Source of the DNA: Oncomelania hupensis
Lineage: Eukaryota; Mollusca; Gastropoda; Littorinimorpha; Pomatiopsidae
Assembly: GCA_036898135.1 (NCBI GenBank)
Contig: CM072523.1
Span: 35,841,863 to 35,905,862, forward strand
Direction: 5' to 3'
Length of the DNA: 64,000 nucleotides
The position numbers and the translations under genes were made by a program. Position 1 is the stretch's first letter. Every line of letters starts with the position of its first letter. The notes beneath the pieces are model-generated. The model saw only the letters and a list, made by a program, of their open reading frames with translations. It did no database searches and was not told where the DNA came from. Shown in pieces: positions 51,386 to 64,000 of this stretch.

Positions 51386-54300
51386 TTATATGCGATAAAA
51401 CAAACCAACATCATGTAAAAATTGAAACAGGTGTTGACCATTACATACTTTAAAAATCTCTTTGAAAGGTATTGAACCAAAATTTGTTTCTCTTTCCTCA
51501 ATCAGATCAGCACACTCAGACATGAAATGGCGAACGGAAAAGGATTGATCACATGCAAAGCACCATGGTGGTTCTTCTCCTTTTAAAAGGAAACTGTGGG
51601 TGACATAAGTATGCCCAATGTGAAGGCGAGACAAAACTGTTTCTTCTTTGCGAGTGGATGCAAAGTTAGGCAAAGAATCTGACAAATTGGGAAGAATTTG
51701 AAATAATTTGTTGTTGATATGGTTAGATCAGTCAGTGTGCCACAGTCGTTTACAATAATATCCAGTCATACAACGCAGGTCAGAATAGGGCACAAACTGG
51801 AAAATCTCTGAAGGGAAATCGAGATGCAGAGCATCTTTAGCCGCTTTGTCCACTGTAATGTTGCCGCGGATGCCCATGTGACCAGGGACCCACATAAAAA
51901 CTATCTTTTTACCCTCAGAAACAAGTTGTGTATGGATGTCATGGATCTCTGCCAGAAAAGGGTGTGATATCTTTCTCGTGGAAAGAGCCTGGAGTGCTGG
52001 CAGTGAATCGGACATGATTAAAAACGAGGTTCTTTTGGATTGATAAACTTGTTTCAGAGCTAGATGAATTGCCTTGAGCTCAGCTGTATAAACAGAACAA
52101 AAATCAGGTAAACGCTGTTGCAAAGGCTGGTCTAAGTGTCTCCCCAGAGACCGATGCAGCAGCAACTGAATCTCCTTTCTTTGACCCGTCTGTAAAAAGT
52201 TTTTCATATCCTGGGTATAAAGCACACTGTTCTAAAAAAAAAAGTTGGTTATAGATGGTTTCAGATGTGTTGTTTTTGAGGAAAGCGGACAATTTCCAAT
52301 TTATGTTTGGGGTACACAATTTCCATGGGGGGAGCTTCAGTCCGAAGTTCATCGTCATTAATGGAAGCAACATCAATGCCTGTTTTTTTCCAAATGAGCC
52401 TGCATTCTGATGCCAAACGGAGGAATTGTGTTAGGTTTGGCTTCAAATTTCTGAACAAAATCTGGGTTGAAAACACAGTCATAAGCGGGGTTCATGGGAT
52501 CAGTTTTTAATTTTAAATAGTAATTAAGTGACAATTTTGTACGTCTAAGCTCCAGCGGAGGTTCGTTAGCTTCCACGTAAAGGCTTTCACAAGGGGAGGT
52601 GCGAAACGCACCCAAAGCAATGCGTAGGGCCTGATGAGCAACTTACTGGATCTAACATTTTAAGATAAGATTTTCTAGCAGAACCATAAACAATGCAACC
52701 ATAATCTATCTTGGATCTAATTAGGGAGCGATATAACAGCAATAAAGTTTTCTTGTCAGCTCCCCAGTCTGTACCACTGATAACCTTGAGCAAGTTGCAG
52801 CCTGTTGACATTTAGTTTTCAGATTTTTCAGATGAGGAAGGAATGATAGCCTTTGATAAAAAAAAATAACACCCAAAAATTTGACTCGTTGGACCGCCTT
52901 TATTGGAGTTTTATTGAGAGTAATATTAGGGTCTTGAATAATTCCCCGGTGCTTGGAAAAGTGTATACATTCAGTTTTTGCTTCAGAAAATTTAAAACCA
53001 TTTTGTAAAACCCAGTCTTCAACGGCCTTGACACATAACTGTAGCTGACGTTCTGCAGATGCCAAGGTTTTACCTTTGGCTACTAACGCAAAATCGTCAA
53101 CAAACAAAGAATTGTCAATTCCCCGTTTAACGGAACGAACAATATTATTTATTTTAATATTAAACAGCAAGGGAGACAAGATGCTACCCTGAGGCACTCC
53201 CATCTCCTGTTCCCTCGTATCTGACAAAGATCCCCCAACCTTAACCTGAAAAATTCTTTCCGTTAGAAAATTGGATATAAACAGGGGTAAATGTCCCTTC
53301 AAACCCATTTCTTGTAAATCTGAAAGAATGCCATATTTCCATGTGGTATCATAGGCTTTTTCCAAATCAAACATGATGGCAACGACATGTTCACCCTGGA
53401 CGAACGCGTTACGGATAAAAGTTTCCAGTCGCACCAGGTGGTCAACAGTACTTCGACCAGTTCGAAAGCCACACTGAGTGTTGGATAAGATATTATTTGT
53501 TTCCAGATACCACAGTAAACGGGAATAAACCATTCTTTCCAGCGTCTTGCATAAGCAAGACGTTAAGGCTATTGGTCTATAGTTTGTTGGGTTAGTATGG
53601 TCTTTGCCAGGTTTAGGAATGGGTACAATAATGGCCTTTCTCCAAGAGGGAGGAAAGGTGCCAGTGATCCAAATCTGATTGAAGATGTCCAGCAGTTGGG
53701 ACCGTGAGTACCTTGTTAAATGTCTGAGAAATTGATAATGTACATCATCCGGTCCAACTGCTGAATCTGCACTTTTGTTAATTGCATCGTCAAGCTCGAT
53801 TAATGAGAACGAAATGTTGTAGTCTTCAGAATTATCAGAGGTAAAATTTAAACGTTGTTTTTTTTTTTACGTGTTTTAATTGTTTGAAAAGAGAAAGAAT
53901 CATTTTCAGAAGAAGAATTTGCAGCAAAAGAAGAGGCCAAAAGATCAGCTACTAGTTTTTTTAATCTCCGATTACGTCCCCCTGCACAGTAAGGCATGGG
54001 CTGACCTGTCTGTTACTTTTATTTTTGAGTTTGCGGACCACTTTCCAAACCTTCGACAGTTTCGCTTTCGAATTCAGCGCGGAGCAGAAACCTCTCCACG
54101 ATTCTCTTCTCTTACTTTTGAAGAGCTGTCGGCATTGGGCTCGCAAACGTTGGTGGTTCTGTTTATTTTCAGAACTTGGATGCAGATACATCATTCTTAA
54201 AGCTTTTTTACGGGCTTGCTGAAGTTTTTTACATTCATCATCAAACCAGGGTTTTTTAATTGTATACGGTTTTGATGAAGTTTGCGGGATGGACTCCTTG

Positions 54301-55085
54301 GCACTGTTTATAACTATGTCAGTGTAGAGCTGTATTGGATCTATGGCATTCGAAAAATCCTGTTCCTTAGCACGTAACTGAACCTCTGACAGGTTAGAAA
54401 ACAGACTCCAGTTAGCTTGTTTTAGTTTCCACCTGCCATGAGTTTGCTCAAGGTTGTCGGAATCATGTTTTAATAAAACCGAAAAATGGTCGCTGCCATG
54501 GAGATCTTCTAAAACTGTCCATTTAAAATCCAAAAGTAAGGAGGGATCACAGATCAATATATCAATGTGGGACAAACAAGCGGTTCTTGAACAGGAAAAA
54601 GTTGGAGCACCCTCGTTCAAAGTTACTAGGTTCAAGGAGTCTAAAATGTCTTCAATTATTTTCCCTTGAGAATCGCTACGATCGCTACCCCACAAGGGAG
54701 AGCGTCCATTAAAATCTCCCAACAACAAAAAAGGGGTAGGTAACTGTTGGATCAAATTCTCAAGGTCATTTTTATTTACATTTGTTGATGGGGTCAAATA
54801 TATAGAACAAACTGTGAGGGATTTAAAAAGAGATAATCTGGCTGCAACTGCTGGTAAACTTGTATTAAGTGAAATTGGGTTAAATGGGACGTTTCTATGA
54901 ATAAAGAGTGAGACGCCTCTAGAAGATATACAATTTAGAGACGAATAACCAGTAATATCTATAAGCTGTTTCTCTGATAAGAGTTTCCTGAATGGCTAAC
55001 ACCTCAGGTTGATGTTCCGTCAGCAGACAGCAGAGCTCCTCATAATTTGCCCTTATCCCTCGGATATTCCATTGTAAAATGGCCA
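51386..55085 (-). pseudogene. LINE-G ORF2: EN, RT, RNase H, frameshifted
   Basis: Start: MAILQWNIRGIRANYEELCC with LAIQET (EN catalytic Glu present). A frame change follows, then LLLGDFNGRSPLWG, SHIDILICD and GSDHFSVLL. RT (53533-52720): CGFRTGRSTVDHLV, FDLEKAYDTTW, GVPQGSILSPLLF and SLFVDDFAL (F-x-D-D). RNase H (about 52240-51830): FTDGSKKG, AELKAIHLAL, IMSDSLPALQ and WVPGHMGIRGN. C-terminus: RLHIGHTYVTHSFLL, CFACDQ and RHFMSEC. At least four frame changes separate these parts, so the copy is inactive. Confidence 0.9.
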
Positions 55086-55133
55086 TAAAAATGAAGTAAA
55101 AGAATGCTAAAATTTTCATCTCTGAGAGCACAA

Positions 55134-56546
55134 TTACTTCTCTTTAGCTTTCGGACCCTCGTCCATCTCTTCATGGTCCATCAACTCCCCGAAACGGTTC
55201 TCCGTTTCGAGAGGTTGATGGTGCTTGGAAGAAAGGGGTCCGGGCCTTTGATTTTTCGTCAAAGCCCCGGAACCCGAACTGCCAGCCGACTTCTTCCCCT
55301 TCTCCCCAGCACCGGATTTTATATCTTCCTTCTCTCTCTCACCCCTTCCAACCTTTCCCTTTTCTCCTCTGACGCTCCTCTGTTGGGCAAATAAAATCTT
55401 GGCCGCCTCTGCGACTGCCCGGTCGCTAAAACCTGCCGATGGTGCGGCGGCCTGAGGCATAACCTCCTTCGCGGCAGGTGTGACGGCTTTAGGCACGGCC
55501 GTCTGCGTGCTTGCAGTGACGGTTTTTGACGTGGCCGTCAGCACGTTCTTTAGTGTGTTCAATGGGGCGGGAGAGACCCCCCTGTGACTAAACGCTGTGA
55601 TCATTTTCTCAAGACTATCCATTCGTTTGCATAACACTTCCAAAATCTGACTCATTTTAGTCATAAAGGTTTCTACCGTCCGATGTGTAGTGGACTCCGT
55701 AAGAGGCATGGAACCTGCCACCGACGCAAAGGATCTTTTTAAAGGAATGGGTCTCTTTTTCAGTACTTTCTTTCTGGCGTCCCCGAAGGAGCACCCCTCA
55801 GTGGCCCGTATCTTTTGAATTTCAAGCTCCAACTGCCACTTGGGGCAGTCTTTGGAGCTGGAAGAGTGCTGCCCCACGCAATTGACACAGCATATGGGGT
55901 CTTTGCATTCACCTTCGTGTTTGTCTTTGGCGCACTCTCTGCAAATTTTCTTAGTTTTTGCAGGACTTGCTACCGTGGCCAATCTTTGGCAACGGTAGCA
56001 TCGCAAAGGCGAAGGTGTGAAAGGGGTAACCTTCACTCTAAGATATCCCACCCTGATTGACTCCGGCACATTTAGATCCCTTGGTGACATATACCCTCTG
56101 TACAGCTGTGACCCCCTGGCTGGAGAGCTCGTCACGGATTTCTAAATCGGACATTTCAATCAAGTCCTGGCATCGGATGACTCCCTTGGAGGAATTCAAC
56201 CGTCCATGTACAGAAAATTTGATTTGTCTGTCAACAAAGACGGTCAAATTCCTCTTTAGAAGACAATCCGATGCCCTTTTGGTTGAGCACTCCACCAGAT
56301 AGGCCCCAGATCTCAGTTTTCTCACATCTTTGAAACCAACCATGGAAATGGACTGAAAACCCTTGTGGATGGCAAACGGGGACAGCTTGCCTAGCGGCAG
56401 AGCCGAATCAGTCCCCCTCCACAACCAAAAAACGAGGCCAGGCCCCATCCACCCCAGATGCACAAGCATTTTGCCGTATGTCCAAATCACTGTCCGTGTC
56501 CGAGTCGGGTCCGTCATCACGCAGTCGTCTTTTATTAGTAGAAGCC
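55134..56546 (-). pseudogene. LINE-G ORF1: gag-like with zinc knuckles
   Basis: Begins MASTNKRRLRDD at 56546 with an acidic SDTDSDLD stretch. In a second frame comes an RRM-like region (FQSISMVGFKDVRKLRSGAY). In a third frame (56135-55134) is a Cys/His region with CYRCQRL, CRECAKDKHEGEC and CCVNCVGQHSSSSKDC. A Lys/Ala-rich low-complexity tail follows. Two frame changes break it. Such ORF1 proteins bind element RNA. Confidence 0.85.
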
Positions 56547-57283
56547 ATGATTTTAAAGTAGTAATTCATCCCCCCTGCTCCCCACCCACCACAGAGTCCA
56601 ACAAGGGGATGCGTCCAAGCGGAAAATCCAGCAGAGGAGCGCACCAGGGCTACAGGGGGGATATAAACCCAGACAATCCCGCACTGCCACTACGGTTTTG
56701 TTCAAGTTTGACCCATGAGCCGCAGCCTTTGAGGGACCGCAGTCCCTCAGTGACCTCAACCTCCAGGATCCCATTCTCCCACGACACGGGTTGCCCTGCA
56801 CGGCAAACGCAGGGGGCCAAGAGAAAGCCATAGAGAAAAAGGGAGGGTAGAAAAAGAAGAATTGATGGGGAAAAAGAAGACAGGAAAAGTCCGGTAAGGC
56901 AGAAGAGAGGAAGTCGAAACTGCACAGTTTAGTGGGATAATTTATTTGTGAAAAGAATATAGATGAAAGGACCAATAAGACAGAAACAAGACAAAAGAGA
57001 AGAAAAAGGGGTAGGCAACTTTGTCACCCAGCCAGAGAGCATTAATTTGTAAATGTTACAATCAGTCCTTCTTTCAGTCACTCACATATTTAGTTTAACC
57101 ATACATCCGCATTCATGCATAGATAAACATACATTTTTAAATTACAATAAGAAAAATTAAATAACTAACTCCTTTAATTGGAACCATTTAATTTAATAAA
57201 GAGAGACAGAGGCTTGAGGGACGTGGTTGGCATGGATGGGGAGTAAAAGAGGAAAATAAATTGGTGCATGCTATAATGCTATG

Positions 57284-59690
57284 ATGGCTTAGCCATACCA
57301 TCGAAGTTTCCGTTTCTTCACCACTGTGAGCATATCGTCGTGTTGTCCAATTGCTTGTGTGATGGTCTGGCGGACTTCGTCGTTGGTGATGTGCTGGATA
57401 TAGGATATGCTCAGACGTTTTCTGCAGCACTTCATCTTCATGATTTGTATTCTTCGTTGTAGGTCTGCTGTGAGGGTCCATGTTTCGAAGGCGTATAGGA
57501 AAATGGAGATGACAAGGGAGTGCAGATGCCTTACCTTGGAGTGTAGACTGATGGTCCTGCCTTTCCAAAAGACTTCAATCTTGTCAGGGCAGCGTTACTT
57601 GTGCGGTTCTGGAGAGGACTTCCTGTCGGGACCCATTGTCTGATATAATGGCTCCTAAAAATTTGAAGCTATGCACTGTGTTGAGGGAATAGTCTGGGGC
57701 TTTGATGTCCATATTGATGCCATTGGTGTTGTTGGTCATCATTTTGGTCTTCTCTGCACATATTTCCATTCCATGGGCTCTGGAGGTGGTGTCAAGCCTA
57801 TGTACCAGTTGTTCAAGTTCTTGTTCCTCTTCAGCTAATCCATCAATGTCATTTGCAAAGCGGAGGTTGGAGATTGTTCTACCCCATATGCTGACTGTGC
57901 CTTCGTAATCTGCAAGGGCATCTGACATGATTGTAACGAACGCATTTCGTATACGTTTGTGTAAATAGATGTTATGACGTCACTAGCGTTAGACCGGAAG
58001 TTTGCGTGTCGAAATAACAATTATTGTAGTGAGTTGTTCCTATTCAGAGAGTACATGCCAGTTGAAGAGGAAAGACGTGTTCTTTGGAGCTCTAGGAAAT
58101 CGGGATTCTTCTAGTGGATTAGTGTAGCTGTATCTATAATACAGCAGGCCGGTTCGGAGTGGAAACTTCCTGGTGTGTGGCTGATGGAGTTGTCCTTGTG
58201 ACATCGTCTACGAGACCGGATGTGGACACCATCAACGCCTTCATCTCTCCTTCGTCCAATCATCACTGGTGCAGACGTGCAGCAACGGTGGCGAAGTAAA
58301 TCTCCAGACCTGGGCTACAGGATCACCTGCAGTGTTCCCCAAGGGTAGCCTCTGTCTCCTAGCGTCAGCTGAGAACTCCGCATCTAGTGATGGTCTGAGA
58401 ATCTGTGAGTACAGTCATTAATAATTAATACTGATATCAGGAATCTCCGTCAAGTCGTCGGTGTGCTATTATTGACTGTGTCGACACTAGAGCAATGTGT
58501 AGAGGCGAGTGACGTCTCAAGAAAGAGACAACGACCTCCGTGTTAGCCATTGACTGAATGATTTGAGTATTAGCCTATATGCCACTTATTGATTATCTGT
58601 GTGAACTTGTTATATGAAGATAAGAATTGTGTGATTTAATATATATGTATGAATGAATGCCAATAGTGAAACAGAAGGGAAAAGAAAGATAACTGTGTAG
58701 TCTTTGTCCTTGTTTGTAAGCACGTGTGTGTTGGTGGATGGAAGACTAAACAGAGATAGAACGTCAGATAGCCACACTCACACACTCATTACATCAGATT
58801 ATTCATAGTTATATATATAGATATTTAATTTAACGCAAAAATCCCTACGTTACAATGATGCGCTTCAAAAAATGTTGAAGAGTGTTGGACAGAGTAGACA
58901 TCCTTGACGCACAACGATTGTTGTTTTGAACCAGTTCCCGATGGCGCTGTTGTGGAGGACTGCCCCGGGTAGCCTTGTCATACAGGCTTTAATGACTTCA
59001 ATAACGTTAGGGCTGGTGATGTACATTCTCATGGTTGCCCTCAGAGCTGCATGCCAGACTCGGTCAAACGCTTTCTTGAAGTCTACAAACAAATGATATA
59101 GATGTTGGTGCTGTATGTATTTCTCGCAGATTATTCTGAGGTTGAAAATCTATTCAGTGGTACTTCACCCTGCTCTGAATCCTGCTTGTTCTTCAGCTAT
59201 GATTTGTTGAGCTTGGGTTTTCAACCTGTTGAGTATTATTTTCAGGAGGACCTTGCTGGGATGGCTGATGGTGCTGGTGTTGTACACTCTCATGGTTGCC
59301 CCCACAGAGCTGCATACCAGACTCGGTCAAATGCTGTCTTAAAGTCTATAAACACATGATATGGATGTTGTTGGTGCTGTAGATATTTCTCACAGATTAT
59401 TCGTTGTTGTTGTATCAATTTGTATTCATCAGATTAACATATCTTTAATTAATTAATTAATGTTTAATTTTTATTCATCACATAAACATATGCTGTACAG
59501 ATTATTCTGTACTTCGCCCTGCTCTGCTTGTTCTTCAGCTATGATTTGTTCAGCTTGGGGTTTCAACCTCTTGAGTATTATTTTCAGGAGGACTTTGCTG
59601 AGATGGCTGATGGTGCGGTAGTTTTCAACACTCCTGAAGGTTACCCTTTTTAGGAAGCGTGATGACAAGTGACTTGTAACAGTATACTCG
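57284..59690 (-). pseudogene. RTE-like LINE copy c, rearranged
   Basis: Minus-strand remnants: FVDFKKAFDRVWHAALRATM (59092-), RQGCLLCPTLFNIF, then after a solo-LTR interruption GTVSIWGRTISNLRFANDID and EKTKMMTNNTNGINMDIKAP. The 5' half contains a partial duplication (about 59100-59400) and an AATT-rich interruption (about 59445-59470). It is split at 57931/58855 by the solo LTR. Confidence 0.8.
57932..58854. mobile_element. Solo LTR, 923 bp, inside RTE copy c
   Basis: Ends TGTAACGAACGC and CCTACGTTACA (inverted TGTAACG/CGTTACA), flanked by ATGAT on both sides (57927-57931 and 58855-58859). The LINE sequence is continuous when it is removed. No coding. Orientation was not decided. Confidence 0.85.
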
Positions 59691-59734
59691 TCTGTAAAGA
59701 TGTTTGTATTTTATTTATAGACTTACTGGAGCAG

Positions 59735-59865
59735 TGTCAAGAGGTCCCAACTTATATCTTTGCTAGTAATATAGAGTGGTAGTTCATGTATATAAATGCA
59801 AAATAGTAAAGGACATAAAACTGAGCCTTGTAGTACACCACATGAAAACAGTACCCAAAGAAGAA
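59735..59865 (-). pseudogene. LINE RT fragment
   Basis: The minus strand reads CGVLQGSVLCPLLFCIYI, the RT (V)PQGS..GPLLF motif of a CR1/L2-like LINE, in a fragment too short to classify. Confidence 0.6.
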
Positions 59866-59879
59866 TATTTTCCATTGAC

Positions 59880-60238
59880 ATAACCATGCATTTCCTATAC
59901 CCAGCACATCACCAGCAACGAAGTACGACAGACCATCAAACAAGCCATTGGACAACACGATGACATGCTCACAGTGGTGAACAAACGGAAACTACAATGG
60001 TATGTCCACATCACCAGAGCATCAAGCCTTGCAAAGACCATCCTGCCAGGCACGGTGCAAGGAGGCAGAAGAAGAGGGAGATAGAAAAGAGGTGGGAGGA
60101 CAACATTTGAGAATGGACTGGCTTGAAACTGAGCGAAGCCATGAGGGTTGCTGAGTACAGAGAAAGATGGAGTACGCTGGTTAAACGATCATCTGTGGTG
60201 CCCCTACGACCTTCGAGTTACGGGATAGGATAGGATAG
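59880..60238 (+). pseudogene. RTE-like LINE copy d, 3' end
   Basis: Matches the 3' part of copies a and b: CATCACCAGCAACGAAGTA, GAGTACGCTGGTTAAACG and a (GGATA)n tail (60223-60240). A (TAG)n repeat follows to about 60279. Sequence 60280-60640 shows nothing clear. Confidence 0.8.
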
Positions 60239-60639
60239 GATTAGTAGTAGCAGTAGTAGCAGTAGTAGTAGTAGTATGGAAAAAGAAGTAAAAATTAAAA
60301 AAATAATAAATTAAATAATTTAGCAACATAATTTAAATGACGTCATGCACTGAAGCTTGATGCTTTTGTCATTATAAGTTGTTTTGTTTTTTCAAATTCC
60401 TATAAGAAATGACCTACTGGAGAATACAACAATGCTTTAGAAATTTTTACGAATGATTTTAAGTCTAATTATATTTGTTTGGTAAGTATCTTTTAGTTTT
60501 ATGTCATTGCATTGTACTAGTAAATGTTGAATTGTTAAATTTTCATTATAAATGCAAGAAATGTTTTTTGCAAAAATTTTGTTTTCCAAGAATTTTAATA
60601 TAATCTATATAATAAACTATAAACCTGTCTAGAGACTCA

Positions 60640-63600
60640 TAACATGCTAGTCAAAAATGATTCTGTGTGTCTTTCCTTAAGATTTTTTGTAATGTTACAG
60701 TTCATTTCTTTAATTGACAATCCAATGTCAGTTTTAATGGCATTTACGTTTTTTTGTCCCCGTTTTGCTGCTCTGTCTGCTATATCATTATGTAATATGC
60801 CAGCACATATTTATATGTATTCCTCTGTATTTAAAAAAACCCACATGAATCAGGTATTTTATTTCAAATATGATATCACCTCTGTCGTTGTTTTTATCAG
60901 AGTTTAAAGCATACAATACCGATTGTGAATCAACACATATGAGAAGACCATATAAGTCTAGCGGTATATTACTCAATGTGCAAAAAGACATTAATATAGC
61001 AACCATCTCTGCTGTAAAAATTGAGAGATTTTTGCCTAAATAAGAAGACTTTGTCATCTTGAGATCAGGTATTTCAAACCCCACTCCAGCATCACCAGAA
61101 TCAATTACAGACCCATCGGTGTAAACTTTTAGATGGCTATAAAAATGTTCATTTATATGTTCTCGGGCTTTTGTAGCAATTAAGTGATGTTCTCGGGCTT
61201 TTGTAGCAATTAAGTGTCGATTTTCATCCTTCTTAAGGTTTGTATATTTTATATCACAGTTTGCCTTTTAATTTCCCAGGGTGGATAATGGGCATTAGTT
61301 AATTTTGGGGCAACGTCTTTTGGATTAATATTAGCTACCTTAAAATTATTTTGTGTAAGTAAATATTGTTTGTAGGGTTGTAAAAATTGTTTTGCTCTCT
61401 TTGGAAAATCAATGTCTGATTTAAGAGATATAATTATCTTCAGATACGTTACGTTATTTTCTACTGCTTGACTTATAATTAAATATTTTACACATGCCAT
61501 TTTCCTATATTGTTCTAACGATATAATGCCTACAGCTGAATATACGTCTGCAGTTTTGGTATAGGTTGGTACACCGATAGCAACTTTCATAGCCTTACTA
61601 TCTAAACTTTGTAATTTCTTCAAATAAGATTTATGGGCTGAGAAGAAAGCTGTCACGTATTATCGGTGATGGGGCAGATACCTATGCCCTAAGAAAATAA
61701 ATATAAGAATGAAGTCTCTTCCATCACCTGCTTTTTTCATACAAAAAAGATCCGACTCTATTTTTCTTAATTTTTCAACATTTATTAACGAGATGATTCG
61801 ATGGAACTTAAGATGTATTCATTAATTTAACAAAAAGAACAAAATATATTAACCATTCAGATGCTACCTGTCAGCAAGATGTGTACATGTTTCGTTGGCA
61901 GGCAAGTATCGTCATTATTTAGCTAAAATTAGTGAAGAATTAACATGAAGAAAAATGATGATCCAACGACGGCGAAAACCGATGAGGACGACGTCAACAT
62001 AGTACAGTGAAGACCGATGTAGAATACACGGCGGCGAAGAACGGTCGCCGGCTGCCAAAACGATGAACACCGATGAATAATGTACAGTAACGGCGGACAG
62101 TCAATGGAGGATGATGAACACTACTTGATAACGAAAACTCCCCTCAGCTAGAGTCTCTTCGTTGACATCATATTTGATGGATTTCTCTTGCACAAAGTAG
62201 AAAGAAAAGAACACTCGCGGACAGCGGAAGGGCAGTACGTGCACCCAGACGGTGTGTGAAGTGAGTTGGCAAGATGTACCCCGTTAATCCTACGGTTTCT
62301 TGTTCTGATCACAAATGTAGGTGTTGCGGTTTACACTTACAGCCTCCGTTTCCAACTGTTGTTGCTAAAGGTCTCCAAAGACAACTATTCTCTCGGTTGC
62401 TAGGCGTCGCTAACACGGAGTTATAATCTTTCCATGAATATTGAGAGGTTATAATTTAAATAAGCGTTCTGAAAAATTAACTGTTCATTTTACTTTCCAA
62501 GTTTTATTTTTTTAGAGGAGAATAAAACATTGTCAACTTGTACTGAACAGCCGGGCTGAAATATATATGACGTCACAACGATTCACGTCATTTATATTTG
62601 ATTGCGTCATACCCACACTTCATTCATTCATTCTTCTCGATTCATTGGCGCGTAGTTGATTAATTGAGTCTGTATCGTCACAAAAGCTTGTTGACCAAAT
62701 TAATGATAATTTGGACCTCACAAGTGTGCAGGCGAAGTGAACCAGTGTTCTTGTGTCTTGCCCTCATGGTTTTCTACTTATTACCTTTAAAAGATAAAAA
62801 TTTGAATTGCTTTCAGTAATAAATAGTTTATTTGTCTTTTCAAGTTTAATTTACGAGTTAAAAAAAGACCTAAAAAATTTACTTCCTCAATATAATTTAG
62901 TTCTTGTGCTTATATATAAAATTTAGAAAGCATTCTCGGATCCTGACCCTTATTGAATAGCATCATTGTTGTCTTTTCAATGGAAAGTTCAAGACCATTT
63001 ATTGACATTAAAAGGCAAATATTATTTAATTCTTTTTTTTTATTTCTTGTATGTGTTTTATTTTAAACAAGGATGTTCTTTTTCTTAATGACACGTTAGC
63101 CCATATTGCAATATCTGAATACTGAACAAGAGTTATATTGTTATCAAATATGTTTTGGAAGATCATGAATGAGAAGATTAAAAAGAATTGGTGAAAAAAT
63201 TGAACTTTGTGGAATTCCAATGTTTGTGACATTTTTATGCGAATATGAATTTCCAACTTTAACAACCAAATTTCTTCTCGAAAGGAATGATTTCATATAA
63301 TTATATATATAACCTGATAAACCAATGTTTTTAATGGGTATAACAGTCTCTTGTGCATCACGCAATCATATGTTTTTCGAATATAAAAAAATGTAGCTAA
63401 CACGCCTTTCCTTTTTGCAAACTGCCTTTTTATATTTGTAGTAAGTTTCACAATAGGACCAACTACAGATCTACCTTTTTGAAAACCAGCTTGATTAACA
63501 GGTATAATATTATTTTTCCACAATAATAAAATAATCTATTCAGAATAATCCTCTTCATTAATTTACTGACATGAGACGCTAATGCTATGGGTCTGTTGCT

Positions 63601-64000
63601 AGCTATTTCTCTACGTGATTTTCCATTCCTTAAAATCGGTATTATTATTGACGTTTTCCAAACACTTGGTATATTACCAGATTTCCAACATTTTTGAATA
63701 ATAGTACAGTATGTAAATAATTTAACCATGATTCTGGAAGATTTTGAAGAAGTGTATATAAAATTCCATCACATCCTACAGCAGATTTTTTATTACTAAA
63801 ACTGTTTAATGCCTATTTCAATTCTTATACAGAAATGTTTGCTTAATTACATTATTATTGTTATTATCATTTGCCGTTCATTGTATACATCACTTTTTTT
63901 TCAATATTTTGTCTAAATATTATAATATTATCTTTTAAACTAGATGTATTACTAGCATTTAAAAATAATGTAGCAAATTCTTCTGCTTTGTCTTTAGAAG
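60640..64000 (-). pseudogene. LINE-F: degraded relative of LINE-A, runs off window
   Basis: Reads in several minus-strand frames: NRPIALASHVSKLM and NQAGFQKGRS, an RT motif A with decay (FFYIRKTYDCVM), GIPQSSIFSPILFNLLIHDL, a linker LQSLDSKAMKVAIGVPT, and RNase H remnants FTAEMVAILM and ICVDSQSVLYALN (61084-60788). It aligns segment by segment with LINE-A ORF2. It is interrupted by a solo LTR at 61651-62682. The 5' part lies beyond 64000. Confidence 0.88.
61651..62682 (-). mobile_element. Solo LTR, 1032 bp, inside LINE-F
   Basis: Ends TGTCACG and CGTCACA are inverted; flanks AAAGC on both sides (61646-61650 and 62683-62687). LINE-F is continuous when it is removed. An AATAAA on the minus strand near 61780 suggests minus orientation. 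The minus-strand start TGTGACGATACAG resembles TGTGACGACACGAG of the solo LTR at 4235, so the two may be related. Confidence 0.85.

Larger units (their letters stand above)
51181..56990 (-). mobile_element. LINE-G: near full-length I-group LINE, decayed
   Basis: About 5.8 kb on the minus strand: 5' region (about 56990-56550), ORF1 (56546-55134), ORF2 (about 55085-51390), 3' UTR and an (ATGTA)n-type tail at 51181-51199. RNase H and the C-terminal zinc-like motif place it in the I group, a different family from LINE-A. The exact 5' end and target duplication were not resolved. Confidence 0.85.

Overview
The window is a piece of animal (metazoan) genome. It has AT-rich introns, many microsatellites and a dense layering of Ty3/Gypsy-type LTR retrotransposons, LINEs and DNA transposons. 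The mix of families suggests a lophotrochozoan, most likely a gastropod or bivalve mollusc; this is inference, since no species-specific marker was recognised.

Host gene. One split protein-coding gene runs on the minus strand through most of the window. Seven internal coding exons were found by reading splice sites and phases by eye: 50965-51149, 49096-49227, 28367-28542, 27838-28009, 27373-27489, 25129-25328 and 7752-7905. All six internal junctions are phase-compatible. The exons encode, in order, most of a chymotrypsin-fold (S1) serine protease (catalytic Asp and Ser present; the His exon lies upstream, probably beyond the window), an EGF-like domain and one complete CUB domain. The gene continues past both ends of the exon set.

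Mobile elements. Introns of 17 kb and 20.5 kb are made mostly of transposons. In order: a degraded LINE with an embedded MITE-like repeat (1.48-3.64 kb); a 2.1 kb solo LTR (4.24-6.35 kb); a full-length LINE with 13-bp target duplications, an SGNH-esterase ORF1 and an intact EN-RT-RNaseH ORF2 (7.97-13.30 kb); a young Gypsy element, Gypsy-1a (13.68-19.50 kb), sitting in the loop of an older inverted repeat; a THAP-bearing P-like DNA transposon (21.70-24.02 kb); a 0.7 kb TIR element (24.34-25.03 kb); an RTE-type LINE (25.5-27.2 kb); Gypsy-1b (28.91-34.55 kb); Gypsy-2 (35.82-47.46 kb), itself interrupted by a 458-bp TIR element and by a complete Gypsy-3 (39.96-45.79 kb); a 1 kb element with nested GC-rich palindromes (47.71-48.69 kb); and, beyond exon 1, another near-complete LINE (51.18-57 kb), RTE fragments with a solo LTR, and a LINE running off the right edge with a further solo LTR inside it.

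Most unusual points. (1) Gypsy-1a, Gypsy-1b and Gypsy-3 have integrase upstream of reverse-transcriptase remnants (the Gmr1-like order), and all three lack the RT catalytic core although their LTR pairs are almost identical. They look like recently mobile elements that depend on another element for reverse transcription. (2) Gypsy-1a and 1b carry 45-60 bp runs of perfectly phased nGAAn/nTTCn units, the heat-shock-element pattern, ending 7 bp before the gag ATG. (3) Two LINEs on the gene's own strand lie 31-61 bp upstream of splice acceptors of the protease gene.
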